Positions 47,034 to 57,540 of a stretch of 64,000 nt of DNA are shown here, one piece after another. This DNA is from Cocos nucifera. Lineage: Eukaryota > Streptophyta > Magnoliopsida > Arecales > Arecaceae. The position numbers and the translations under genes were made by a program. Each line of letters begins with the position of its first letter. Within the stretch, counting starts at the first letter, position 1. The stretch spans positions 443,001 to 507,000 of the forward strand of contig QRFJ01000492.1 in NCBI GenBank assembly GCA_006176705.1, read 5' to 3'. The notes below the pieces were generated by a model. That model was not told the origin of the DNA and searched no databases. It was given only the letters and a program-made list of their open reading frames with translations.

Positions 47034-47355
47034 AGAATATGAACGCATGTATCTATATATAGATATAAATATAGCAGTAGATATAGATACATAGAAAAAG
47101 AAAAGAGAGAACAGGACATGTCATATTAAATGATAGATGCATGATGGAGAAAAACTTATTTGTATTTTTTACTCTACTTTTATATATCATAGTATAGGTT
47201 TATGTAGAACCAAGAAAAGACTATGAACCAATGAAAGTTGGACTTAGTCTGTCCAACAAACCATATAAAGGCATATGCTTTCTACCAAAAGGTAAAAAAG
47301 GTATATGCTAAGAGTGGAATATTTTTCAAGATCATATATATATATATATATAACA
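47034..47355 (-). repeat. F LTR, second piece
   Basis: Joined to 26224-26299 it gives an LTR of about 0.39 kb starting TGTTAT and ending ATAACA (47350-47355), a perfect 6-bp inverted terminus. This supports the reconstruction. It includes a (TA)n run just before the end (about 47334-47351). No gene. Confidence 0.6.
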
Positions 47356-48004
47356 ATACTTTATGGAGGAGTATTATAGTGTTGCCAACTCAGCTTCTCA
47401 AATGACTTTTGTTGTGCAACTTGGAAAGCATTTTTGTTTCATATTTGTTCTTTCGAACCCCTCTCGATCTTTGTTCTGCATCATCGTTTGTCAGTAGGTG
47501 ATCCTGTCGATCGACACGTCGGAGCCGGCGATGATGCCTTCTGCCGTGCACACCTTGGTAGAGACCCACCAAGCATCAGTGGCGGACTAGAAGGTCTGGA
47601 ACCGGTGGTTGACAAAAAGGTCACCATAGAAGGCAATGACGATGGCATAGTGCAAGTCGAGATTATAGGCGAAAGGCTTGAATAGAGAGCAAGGGCAAGG
47701 TGGGGGTGGATTGGCGGGGGTGGATTGGCAGGGGTGGGATCTCGGCCTAAGCGATGGTGGTCAGGTTACAGATGAAGTAGGAGGGGTGGTGGAAAGGGGC
47801 GAAGCAGCAAAGAAGGCCATTAGATGAGGATCGAATGATGATCATGGGGTGGGGGAGGAAGAAGAGGGAGCCGATCGATATGTTAGAGCTGGTAATGATG
47901 CCCTCCACCAAGGTGTGGCGGAGACCCACCAAGCACTAATGGTGATGAGAAGGTCTGGAACCAGTGGCCGACGAGAAGGTTTGGAATCCATACATCCTAA
48001 TCAC
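47356..48004. other. Unassigned region between F and D, with a diverged direct repeat
   Basis: GC-richer than its surroundings (especially 47500-47950). ORFs of 60-83 codons exist on both strands but show no domain I recognise. It holds two diverged copies of a 105-113-bp unit (47509-47621 and 47873-47980) and a 14-bp G-rich minisatellite (GGGGGTGGATTGGC twice plus a part, 47702-47738). It may be part of a further, older element. Confidence 0.5.
47509..47980 (+). repeat. Two-copy diverged direct repeat (about 110 bp each)
   Basis: Both copies run from GATCGA through GATGATGCC / AATGATGCC, GAGACCCACCAAGCA and GAAGGTCTGGAACC to AAGGT. A short inner block differs by orientation: CACCTTGGT in the first copy, ACCAAGGTG in the second. 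Confidence 0.7.
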
Positions 48005-48364
48005 TGTGGCTTCAAGAATTGATTTTGATGATTACAAAATATTTCGGGTATACTAATTACTTTGGCTTGGAAAAAGATCAATTGTGTATTTCAGGCTCAA
48101 TAAGAAATTTCAAGTTTATTAAAGAAAGATGAAGAGGGGCAAAATTATAATTTCATAAAGTTAGAGATCAAAATAATTTATCTCAGAAGCCTCAAGAGCA
48201 AGTATAGAAGATTTTTATTCTTTTGGAGGCAGTCTCATGATTTTTGGATGCCTAAATTAAAAGAAAAATAGGTTTGTAGGTTGACCTCTGCCAAAAAGGG
48301 CTGAATGGCATGCTATTTTTGACTTGCAAACTCAAAGGAGAAGAACCTGAGATTGACCCAAGGG

Positions 48365-48650
48365 TCAATCTCTGCTATTCTGTAGATCAAAAATACAGAA
48401 CATTGCATTTCCTGTTCGGTGCCACAAAGGTCGACCCCAGGGGTCGATCTCTGCTAGGGGTCAATCTCTGCTATTCTGTAGATCAAAAATATAGAACATT
48501 GCATTTCCTGTTCGGTGCCACAAAGGTCGACCCCAGGGGTCGATCTCTGCTATTCTAAAGGTCAAAAATACAAAACGTTATATTTTCTTTTCTATGCCAT
48601 AGAGGTCGACCCCTATGCTAGGGGACGACCCCTAGGGTCAACCCCTATGA
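48365..48650 (+). repeat. Tandem, palindrome-bearing repeat in the D LTR
   Basis: A unit of about 79 bp starts at 48365, 48461 and 48540. The first copy carries a 17-bp insert. Copies 1 and 2 are nearly identical; copy 3 is diverged. Each contains TCGACCCC-A-GGGGTCGA or a derivative (48431-48447, 48527-48543). Further half-palindromes (GACCCCT/AGGGG) follow to about 48650. It ends about 120 bp before the TATA box. Confidence 0.85.
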
Positions 48651-48766
48651 TGGAAAACTCTACAATGGCTAGTTTTTCAATCCATTTTGGCTACATTTAA
48701 TGCATATTTAAGGGACTCCAACAGCTCCAAACTTGCCTAGTTCACTCTCCAGCACTTATTGAAGAT

Positions 48767-48773
48767 ATAAAAG
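48767..48773 (+). promoter_or_regulatory. TATA box in the D LTR
   Basis: TATAAAA in the context GAAGATATAAAAGTT, downstream of the palindrome array and about 670 bp before the LTR end. It is the probable promoter of D. Confidence 0.55.
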
Positions 48774-49442
48774 TTTTCAAAAGAAGAGAATATACAAGAG
48801 AAATCAAGCATTCATTTTAGTCCTAGCAAAAAGTCCTCTTCAAGCAAAAGAAACATTTATTTCAAGTTCACCAATCCCTCAAGAGCTCATTCAAGTCTTC
48901 AACCATCTTAAGGAAAATCAGAAAAGCTTCTTTCTTAGTTGTGTAAAGTATTTTTAACATTTGATTTGCTCATTAAAGGAGCTAACTTTGTATTTTATTA
49001 TTGTCAAAACTCATACTCTATTTTATTATTTTGATTTAAATTTTAGGGGTTTCAAAACATGAGAAGATTGATCCGAATCTTGAATCGGATTGTATAGGAT
49101 TGGTTTGTACCCAAAATAGTTAGGGTCAGAGGGTTCTGACATTTATTCAATTTGAATACAAATAGTGGATTGAAATTCCCAAATAGAAGCTTGGGGAGTG
49201 GATGTAAGTATAAGATTAGCACCGAACCACTATAAATCTTGTAGTTTGTGGTGTGCTTATTTGCTTCTATCTTTATCTCCTTATTTCTTTATTTTCTTGC
49301 TGCTTACTTCTTCACTTTACTTAAATCACCCACTATATATCACTTGCTTATCGTCACATAATCTTTGTAGTTGTCAATTAATTTTAAAATTTTAAAAATC
49401 CAATTCACCTTCCCCTCTTGGGTTGCATAGCTAGGCAACAAG

Positions 49443-49454
49443 TGGTAACAGAGC
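49443..49454 (+). promoter_or_regulatory. D primer-binding site
   Basis: TGGTAACAGAGC, two bases after the LTR. Met-tRNA type with one change (T to A). Confidence 0.85.
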
Positions 49455-49502
49455 CTGATGCTCTAGCCTTATTTTGATTTAACTATTAAGAACCAAAGAT
49501 CT

Positions 49503-51101
49503 ATGGTAATCCAAGTCAGTATCCCACTAGCCGATGGGCAGTCTACAAACCAACCTCCACTTTTCAATTTATCAAACTACACCTATAGAAAGCTCGGATG
49601 AGAATTTTCATTCAAGCACTTGACTATGATATATGGAGTATCATAGTTAATGGACCACACACTCCCGCTAAATTAATTGATGGTGTAGAATCAAACAAAC
49701 TTGAAAGAGAATAGGATAAGATTGATAAGAAAATGACTCAGCTCAATGTCAAAGCCATGAATGTTTTATATTATACTTTAGATGCTAATGAATTTAATCG
49801 CATTTTAACTTGCATGTTAGCTAAGGAAATTTGGAATAGATTAAAAGTAACACATGAAGGCACTAACCAAGTCAAAAAATCAAAAATTAACATGTTTGTA
49901 CATAAATATGAACTCTTTAAAATGGAGCATGATGAATCAATAACTGAAATATTTATTAGATTTATAAATATTATAAATGGTCTTAAAAGTTTTGGCAAGT
50001 CGTATTCTAACAGTGACCTTGTAAGAAAGATTCTTAGGTCTTTACCGAGAACATGAAAAGCCAAAGTGACCACAATTCAAGAAGCCAAAGATCTGAACAT
50101 CTTGTCTTTGGAGGAGCTTCTAGGATCGCTTATGACACACGAGCTAAGCGTGAAACAACATCAAGAAGAAGATGTCAAGAAGAAGCAAGACAATCGATCT
50201 CAAATTCACTACTCAACTAGATGAGGAATTCGATGAAACAGAAAATGAAGAACAAGATGAAGAATTGGTCCTCATCACTAGAGAGTTTAAGAGACTTTTG
50301 AAGAAAAGAAAACAAGAGATGAGAAAGAGGCCACCTACAAAAGGAGAGCATAGCGAGAAGAAGGATAAAGAGCAGCCCCTTATATGCTATGAGTGTAAAA
50401 AGCCAGAGAATTTTATATCTAAATGTCCATAACTCAAGAAGGCCCCCAAGAAATTCTTGAAAAAGGGTATGAAGGCTACATGGAGTGACAGCGATGACTC
50501 GAGCTATGAAGAAGAAGAATCTTATGAACAAGCTAACTTGTGCCTTATGGCACATGAAAATGAGGAAAATGCTGAAATTTTCAATGACTTTACTTTTGAA
50601 GAACTTCAAGAAGTTTTTTTATGATTTAGTAGATGATTTAAAAAAATTTAAGGCTAAAAATAAAGAACTCAAGTTAAAGAATCAACCCTTATTGAAAGAA
50701 AATGAAACCATTTCAAATAAAAAATTAGCCATAACTCAAGAAAATCAAAATTTAAAAAATGAAATTGAGAAGTTAAAATCAATGGTAGAAAAATTAATCT
50801 TAAGCTCAAAAAAACTTCAAATGATTCTTGAAAATCAAAAGATCGTTTATGATAAAGTCGATCTTGGCTACAATCATTTGAGGAAATAAAAATTTTTAAA
50901 AAATATTTTTATGAATTCATCAAGCAATAAGTTTTTAAATATTACTTGCTTTAAATATGGTAAAGTAGGATATAAATTCTATATATATTTTTCTAGTAAA
51001 TCTAAAAATTTAAATATAAAAAAAATATGGATTCCAAAAGGAATCATGGTGACTAACCATAAAGGATCTAAGAAAACTTGGATACCTAAAGTGAAGACTT
51101 G
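49503..51101 (+). pseudogene. D gag (UBN2 domain, zinc knuckles, coiled coil)
   Basis: The start at 49503 reads MVIQVSIPLADGQSTNQPPL. A frameshift near 49590 leads to MRIFIQALDYDIWSIIVNGP, then the gag domain (LNVKAMNVLYYTLDANEFNR, CMLAKEIWNRLKVTHEGTNQ). A stop interrupts after LRSLPRT. The first knuckle at about 50385-50432 is CYECKKPENFISKC, with His replaced by Asn. About 50640-50889 is a Lys/Glu/Leu-rich heptad region (KENETISNKKLAITQENQNL), a coiled coil of the kind known in Sirevirus gag. A second knuckle (CFKYGKVGYKFY) and the WIPKG/KTWIPK motifs close the protein. Confidence 0.85.
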
Positions 51102-52600
51102 ATTTTGTGTATAGGTGTATCTTGCATCCCAAGGAATAAATTAATAACAGAATCTTGATAGCGAGTGCTCAAGATACATGACTGATAATAAGTCCCAATT
51201 CATCACACTTGATACTAAAAATGGAGGGATGGTCATCTTTGGAGATAATGGCAAAGGAAAGATCATCAGCATAGGTAACATTGATATCACTTCCTTCAAA
51301 TATATTGAAAATGCTTTATTAGTAGATGGTCTTAAGTATAATCTCTTAAATATTAGTTAATTTCGTGACAAAGGATACAAAGTCATTTTTGAATCTTCAT
51401 TGTGTATTATAACTAGTCTCAATGATGACATTAAATTTATTAGGCATAGGCATGGTAATGTTTATATGACAGATTTGAATGATCTATTAATGATAAACAT
51501 GTAATGCCTAGTAGCTATGAATACCAAAATTAATGAGACTAGTTAGCTTTGGCACCGTAGGCTTGCACATATATGCATGCATTCTCTTTCTAAATTTATT
51601 AAAAAAAATAATTATCAATTTATCTAAATTAATTTTAAAAAAGATAAAATTTATGATGCATGCCAACTAAGTAAGCAAACTAGAGTTTCATTCAAGTCTA
51701 AAAACATAGTTTCAACTTCTAGGCCGTTGGAACTATTGCACATGGATTTATTTGGATCCACTAGAACTACTAGTTTGGATGGCAAATGATATGACTTTGT
51801 AATTATCGATGATTATTCATGTTTTCTATGAATTTTCTTTTTAGCACATAAGGATGAAACTTTTCAAGTTTTCTCAAAATTTTATCGAAATGTTACAAAT
51901 AAAAAAGAATTTTTAATTCATAGTATTGGAAGTGATCATAGAACCAAATTTGAAAATCAAGACTTTGAAAAATTTTGTGATGAAAAATGCGTGGACCATA
52001 ATGTTTTAGCACCTAGGACACCCCAACAAAATGAGATAGTAGGAAGAAAAAATAGAACATTAGAAGAAATGGCCCATACTATGCTTTATGAAAGCAACCT
52101 TCCAAAATACTTTTGGGTGAAAGTAATTAATATGGCATGTTACATTTTAAACTCTGCCCTAATTAGACCAATTTTAAAGAAAAAATCCTATAAGCTTTGG
52201 AAAGAAAGAAAACCAAGCATTGCATATTTTCAAGTTTTTGGTTGTCGATGTTTTGTTTTGAACAATGGTAAAAAAGAATTAGATAAATTTGATGCAAAAT
52301 CCTATGAAGCAATATTTCTTGGATATTCATCTTTTAGTAAAGCCTTTAGAGTTTTCAATAAAAGAACTTTAATAGTAGAGGAGTCAATACATATTGTATT
52401 TGATCAGACTAATGATCTTCCATCAAGAAAGAGTAAAGGTATTGATGATTCAGGTTCTCTTATGGAAGGGATGAATGAGCTCACCCTAAAGGACTCAACA
52501 ATTCAAAATAAGGAAGAACATGAGAATAAGCAAGAGGATGAAGGTGAAGAAGAACAACAACAACCTCAAGGTACAAATGATTTTCCAAGAGAATGAAGGT
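51102..52600 (+). pseudogene. D protease and integrase
   Basis: The protease active-site block at 51157-51165 is DSE instead of DSG (LDSECSRYMTDNKSQFITLD), followed by IENALLVDGLKYNLLNIS. Then GAG-pre-integrase (LWHRRLAHICMHSLSKFI). In the core LLHMDLFGSTR keeps the first Asp and IGSDHRTKFENQ the second. The catalytic Glu is Gly (NEIVGRKNRTLEE, codon 52042-52044). The C-terminal part is open in a 201-codon frame 51991-52596 (SYKLWKERKPSIAYFQVFGC, YEAIFLGYSSFSKAFRVFNK), ending in a Glu/Gln-rich linker. Confidence 0.88.
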
Positions 52601-54222
52601 ATGATCACAATCATCCCAAAAATTATTGGTGATCCTACACATGGGGTAAGAACTCATTCTTCACTTAGAAATGTATGCAATCACTTTGCATTTGTTTCAT
52701 ATTTTGAACCTAAAATCATAGAAGAAGCTGAAAAGATTATAATTGGATAAATGCAATGCAAGAAGTGTTTAATCAATTCAAATGAAATAATGTGTAGACC
52801 TTAGTATCAAGACCTAAAAATCATTCGATAATTGGTATAAAGTGGGTATATAGAAATAAATTAGATGAAAATGGAAATGTAGTTAGGAATAAAGCAAGAT
52901 TGGTTGCAAAGAGATATAATCAAGAAGAGAGAATTAATTTTGATGAAATCTTTGCACCAGTTGCTAGATTAGAGGCAATTAGACTTTTACTTGCTTATGC
53001 TTGCTTTATGAATTTTAAGTTATTTCAAATGAATGTTAAAAGTATTTTTCTTAATGAATATACTGTTGAAAAAGTATATGTAAAACAGTCTCCCAATTTT
53101 GAAAACCATGCCTTTTCTAACCATGTTTTCAAATTGAACAAATCATTATATGATTTAAAACAAGCACCTAGGGCTTTGTATGAAAGGTTAAGTAAGTTTT
53201 TGCTTAATAATGATTTTTCAAGAAAAAATATTGATACTACTCTTTTCATTAAAAGAAATCATGATGATATCTTAGTAATACAAATATATGTTGATGATAT
53301 CATATTTGGGTCTACTAATAAAACTCTATATTAAGACTTTGCTAAGCTCATGCAGGAAGAGTTTGAGATGAGCATGATGAATGAAATTATATTCTACCTC
53401 AAAATTTAAATCAAATAAATAAATGAAAGAATCTCCATCAACCAAAGAAAGTATACAAGACTACTAAAAAGATTTGGGATGGAGATATTGGTACCCCCAT
53501 AAGCCCATCATGTAAGCTTGACAAGGATGAAAGAGGCAAAAGTATTGATTTAAAATTTTATAGAGGCATGATTGATTCTTTATTGTATCTTACTACTAGT
53601 AGACCAAATATCATGTTTAGTCTTTGTTTATGTGCTTATTTTCAATTTACTCCAAAAGAAGAATCACATTTAGATACCGTTAAAAGAATACTTAAATACC
53701 TAAAAGGAATTCAAACCTTAGCATTATGGTTTTCTAAGAATTCATCAATTGATTTAATAGGTTATTTAGGTGCAAACTTTGTTGGATGTAAACTAGACAG
53801 AAAAAGCACTAGTGAAACTTGCCAATTCCTTAGACTTAACTTAATCTTATGGTTTAACAAGAAGCAAAATTCGATGGCATTGCCTATAGCTGAGGCCAAA
53901 TACATTATAGCCAAAAGTTGCTGTAAACAAATCTTATGGATTAAGCAACAACTAGAGGATTTTGGCATCAAACTTAATAAAATTTTCATAAGATGTGATA
54001 ATACTAGTGCCATCAATTTAACTAAAAATCTAATTCAACAATCTAGGTTAAAACATATAGAGATAAGACATCATTTTATAAGAGAACATGTTCAAAACAA
54101 TGATATAATTCTTGATTTTGTTTGTACTGAAAGATAATTGACTGATATTTTCACTAAGGCCTTAAGTGAGGATAGATTTTGTGAGATTAGGAGAGAACTA
54201 GGAATCCTTAATCCATCTGCTT
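52601..54222 (+). pseudogene. D reverse transcriptase and RNase H
   Basis: RT begins near 52800 (IIGIKWVYRNKLDENGNVVR) and is open at 52900-53334. Motif A reads FQMNVKSIFLNE, so the catalytic Asp is Asn (codon 53032-53034), while YVDD (53287-53298) is intact. A stop follows TNKTLY. RNase H at 53568-54137: MIDSLLYLTTSRPNIMFSLC, GYLGANFVGCKLDRKSTSE (first catalytic Asp absent), IAEAKYIIAKSC, IRCDNTSAINL, KHIEIRHHFIREHV. The tail LTDIFTKALSEDRFCEIRRE runs to a stop near 54222, in frame after a TAA at 54135-54137. Confidence 0.88.
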
Positions 54223-54840
54223 AAGTACCTTTTTGATTCCAAGTTTCTTTTTATCTAAATTTTCTTAAACTAAGTCTTGATCTCACCTCTCATTTTCCTT
54301 TCATTAAAAGCTCAAATCCACCCTTTTTATGATCAATCTTATGAGAGGCATCCTTTCCTTTAAATCCAAATTTTTTTCCAAATTTTTCATCATTTTATTA
54401 AATTTTTCTAAGCCATGGGCCAACCCTAGAGGTCAACCCAAGGGCAAATTTGGAATCTTTTTTATTAATTCACTTAGGCAACTTCTTATTTGGGAAAAAC
54501 CCATCTTCTTCGGCCCATAGAGGCTGACCCTCATTTTTTCTCCCTGCAGGTCTGTTCCATGCCAAACCTCCCTTTTTCTTCTTCCCAAAATTTGCAAAAA
54601 CCCTTCAAAATTTCCATTCCACTGTCTTCTCCTCTCTAAATTGCCCCTAAAGGAGTCAAAATGCTCTCCGTTTCCTCCTCTTTTGGGCAGATTCAAGGTC
54701 CAAACCAAATCCTAGTCTCAAAATTTCCTTCTCCAACCGTTGGCTACTTTCCTTCTAATCCTCCCTCTCCCTCTCAAAATCTCTTCCATTCTACCTCTCC
54801 TTGAGTCTCTTGAGTCAGATTCAAGGTTTTTTTCCTCAAA
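54223..54840 (+). other. D spacer between pol and the env-like gene
   Basis: About 620 bp with no recognisable domain and pyrimidine-rich plus-strand runs (CCTCTCCC-type near 54760-54810). Sireviruses have such a spacer. It contains a 91-codon minus-strand ORF without similarity that I can name. Confidence 0.5.
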
Positions 54841-56047
54841 ATGGTCCCCAAAATAATGTTGCCTCAATGGAGGAAATCAACTCGCGGAATGGAAGAAGAA
54901 GAAAGAAGGAAAAGGATGGATCCTACGTCTTCTCTGGGTCCAACCCTTGCTCCTGGACCAGTTCTTGCTCTGTCACCATCTCCACTTAGCCTGAGCAAAG
55001 TACCCTTCTCTAACCATAAGGTTGAACCTGGCAAGTATATTGATTTTAGATTTTTTGAGAAAGAAGGGTTCACAGTGGTTTTCAAAATCAACAAACATGG
55101 CTGAAAATTTTATTGTCAGTTAAAAGAGGCTACCTATATTGATTTGGTGAGGAAATTTCACTTGAACTTGGGATATTTTAATGGAACAGTAAAATCTATG
55201 GTGAAGGGTGTAGAAATTGCTCTTGATCCAGTCCTTTTAGGAGAGATTTTGCATTTACCATGTGTAGGATATACTGGAATGGAGCTTGCCAATAAGGAAG
55301 ATGGACTTCGAGTTATCTTAGGAAGTGGTTTTGTAGGAAGCCTGAATAAATTAGATGCAAAACTACTTTCAGTAGAAATGAGACTCCACCATATGGTCAC
55401 TAGGTTGCTTGTTCTGAGGAGTGGTAGACATGACCTTCTATCTGGTAGGGACATCTACATGATGTTTTATGTGATTTTTGAGACCCCCCTGAACCTTCCT
55501 ATTTTTATGATTAAAGCCTTGAGGGGGACCCTGATCCAAGGCACATTTGCCTTATGGTATGGACCTCGCTTTGGTATTTAGGAGGTTTGGAGTTAGCTTT
55601 GATGGGGAGGCCATTGCTAGATTGTCCCATACTGACACCATCAGCCATCACACTCTACACAGAATGGGTTTTTCAAAAAGTGATGTTGGTTGATCGAAGG
55701 AAGCTAAGGAGGAGGATAGACCAGAGAAGGAGGGACTATCTTCACCTTCTCGTGATCATAGAGCCTCACCAGATATTCAGTTTATATCAGATCATGAGGT
55801 AGGTCCATCAGAGATAGTGAGAGGCACTCTATCAGAGCTGCAGTCTGAGCATCGTCACCATTATTCTACTATCAGACTTGTAGATGACCAGCTTCACTCA
55901 CTTGCTCAAGACGTTACTGGTATTATTTTATCAGCTAGAGAGACTACTCAGAGAGAGAGCACCTTTACGGCATCATCTTCTTATTTCTCTATTATTCTAC
56001 ACACCACTACCACCATCTCTGGCATGAGGGGACTCTCGAGCATTTGA
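54841..56047 (+). pseudogene. D env-like gene (plant retrotransposon putative-transposon domain)
   Basis: Begins MVPKIMLPQWRKSTRGMEEE with a Pro/Ser-rich stretch, then KYIDFRFFEKEGFTVVFKIN and a TGA. The same frame reopens at 55144 as MVRKFHLNLGYFNGTVKSMV, then KGVEIALDPVLLGEILHLPC, VEMRLHHMVTRLLVLRSGRH and FETPLNLPIFMIKAL. The combination (V)REF…V(K)GV.I.…LG.IL.(I/L)P is the conserved domain found in the extra ORF after pol in Sireviruses and often mis-annotated in plant proteomes. I see no obvious signal peptide or transmembrane helix here. Later frames reach about 56047 in fragments. Whether such proteins ever act as envelopes is unproven. Confidence 0.8.
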
Positions 56048-56050
56048 TAT

Positions 56051-56158
56051 AGATAATTTTAGATCTGAGCTCTAGAGTCTCAGCCTTGGAGAGAACAACC
56101 TAGAGTTTTTCTTCTCCTACTCGTTAGGATTATTGAGATATCAGCTACTCTAATACCA
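56051..56158 (-). promoter_or_regulatory. E-family primer-binding site and short leader stub
   Basis: The minus strand at 56144-56158 reads TGGTATTAGAGTAGC, two bases from the LTR at 56161, as expected of a 5' LTR whose internal region lies to the left. Only about 100 bp separate it from the D env-like gene. The exact D/E junction is not visible. Confidence 0.65.
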
Positions 56159-56160
56159 CT

Positions 56161-57149
56161 TGTTAAGGATCTAGTACCAGCATATTGTGATAGAAAGAAA
56201 GAAGAAAATAAAATAAGAAAGTAATCTAGTACATGGATCAGCCCAAGGGCTTGCCTCCATGCGGCATGCAAAGCTTCACTATGAGAGAGAAAACTAAACA
56301 ATACAAGGGAAACTTACCACTCAACTCTTGTACAAGAGTCTCTCAATAACAAGCCTCAAATTTTTATAAAAAGCTTTCTAAAATCTCTTAAAAAGTCTCT
56401 CAGCACCTTCGAGACATCATCAGCTTTCCAATGTAATAAATGGTTCGTCAATCAAAGTTGTATAGACTTCAGAAACCCAAAGATAGTGTTCCAATAGGAA
56501 ATCCAATCCTAAATCCACTCGAGATCAATCCTAGACCATCTGTTCATGATCGACTCCCTCCTGGGTCATTGGACCATGCAAAGCTATCCTAATTAGGCTT
56601 AGATCAATTTTTGACCATTAGATCATGATCGAAAGCTCTCCTAGCCATCGAATCGCACAAAATAGTGCTCCATCATGCCTTATCAAAGCTAGATCAAATC
56701 TCAACCATTCGATCATGATTGGCTTGAACCAGAGACATCGGATCATGATCGATCCATGAAATAGCCCTGCAGACTGTGCAAAATGCAAAGAGAAATGCCA
56801 ACTGGTCCATGCGTGTGCCCAAAAGTCGACGGTCCATGGTGGACCGTGCTCCACTACATGGGCTGGGTGCCCGCACAGCCTGCTCGTTGCCTCCGTGCAT
56901 GCTCGCTTACCCGACCAGCCTAGTGTCACCACACGCGGCTAGTTTGGGCTACACCACTATCGTCCAGCACCACCTATGGGCCCCTTCGATGGGCCCGAGG
57001 GCTGCCTGCCTGCTCTGACCTTCTTTCTTGCGTATCTTCTCCGTCGGAACTCCGTTTGGATTGTTCTTGGACTCGTTGGACTCCGTTCGTCATTTTGAAT
57101 CTCAATTTGATCTTATTATGGATTAAATCTTAAGGCATTTTTCTTAACA
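56161..57149 (-). repeat. E LTR (989 bp)
   Basis: Ends are TGTTAAG and CTTAACA, a perfect 7-bp inverted terminus. It is GC-richer in the middle (56750-57010). It has PBS sequence on its left and PPT sequence on its right, so it looks shared by two internal regions. ORFs on both strands (56618-57018) have no recognisable product. Confidence 0.82.
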
Positions 57150-57540
57150 ATCTTCATCTTGACTTAATTTTTGGCCTCCACCTATCTTTGAGAGCTTGTG
57201 ATCCATCTCGCCCCCATGCCTTGGGGGCATGCCTACTGATCATGGATGGGCAAACATGGGAGTTGAGTTAGGCCATTCGATCCCACCTCCACTGACTGCT
57301 ATGATCCACCTGATCTAAGACCTACTCGGATAGCCTCCTGCAGCAATAGGAACTTCGATGTCGCCTCTCATCCTCCTGTCTCTCATCCCGTGCCCGATCC
57401 ACCTTCACCTGGAGCTCCACCTCACATTGGACTCCCTCTAACTCCTAAAGCTCCACCTCGCACTAGGCTTCCTACCAAATAATAATATCCTCTCATCCTC
57501 TTACTCTCCTTCAATATCATCCTATCACCATGCATGACCT
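57150..57540 (-). other. E polypurine tract and 3' non-coding region
   Basis: The minus strand just before the LTR reads AAGTCAAGATGAAGA, a degenerate AAGGTGGAGA-type PPT. Upstream of it lie about 370 bp of G-rich sense sequence with repeats of GAGGTGGAGCT(T/C) (near 57410-57460). They follow the protease directly, so integrase, RT and RNase H are absent. Confidence 0.65.

Larger units (their letters stand above)
48005..49440 (+). repeat. D 5' LTR (about 1.44 kb)
   Basis: From TGTGGCTTC (48005) to …CTAGGCAACA (49440), two bases before the PBS. It holds a tandem repeat with GTCGACCCC palindromes (48365-48650) and a TATA box (48767-48773). The end (CTTGGGTTGCATAG…GGCAACA) is typical of Sirevirus LTRs. 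Confidence 0.85.
48005..56050 (+). mobile_element. Sirevirus-type copia element D, lacking its 3' LTR
   Basis: 5' LTR, PBS, gag with two zinc-knuckle regions and a coiled coil, PR-INT-RT-RNase H, then a further gene with the plant env-like domain. That layout is typical of the Sirevirus (SIRE1/Maximus) genus of Pseudoviridae. The 3' end is missing: after about 56050 the sequence belongs to element E. The left boundary is fixed by TGTGGCTTCAAG…TTGATTTTGATGA, a typical start for these LTRs. All genes are broken. Confidence 0.88.

Noticed and set aside
47334..47351. (TA)n run as an origin or matrix attachment site
   Set aside because: Short simple repeat in an LTR end; nothing else supports such a role.
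47434..47685. 83-codon ORF in unassigned DNA as a possible host gene
   Set aside because: No domain, no intron-exon support visible, and it includes one copy of a diverged repeat.
47702..47738. G-rich 14-bp minisatellite as a G-quadruplex
   Set aside because: G-runs are long enough but only two and a half units exist and there is no gene context; left as a repeat note only.
48365..48650. Tandem array considered as a CRISPR-like repeat
   Set aside because: Only three units, no unique spacers, and it lies in a plant retrotransposon LTR.
54841..56047. Env-like gene as evidence of an infectious retrovirus or pararetrovirus
   Set aside because: No signal peptide, fusion peptide or membrane helix is visible, pol order is copia, and the element is dead.
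56618..57018. Overlapping ORFs of 68-104 codons on both strands of the E LTR
   Set aside because: Open because of higher GC content; no conserved domain and wholly within an LTR.
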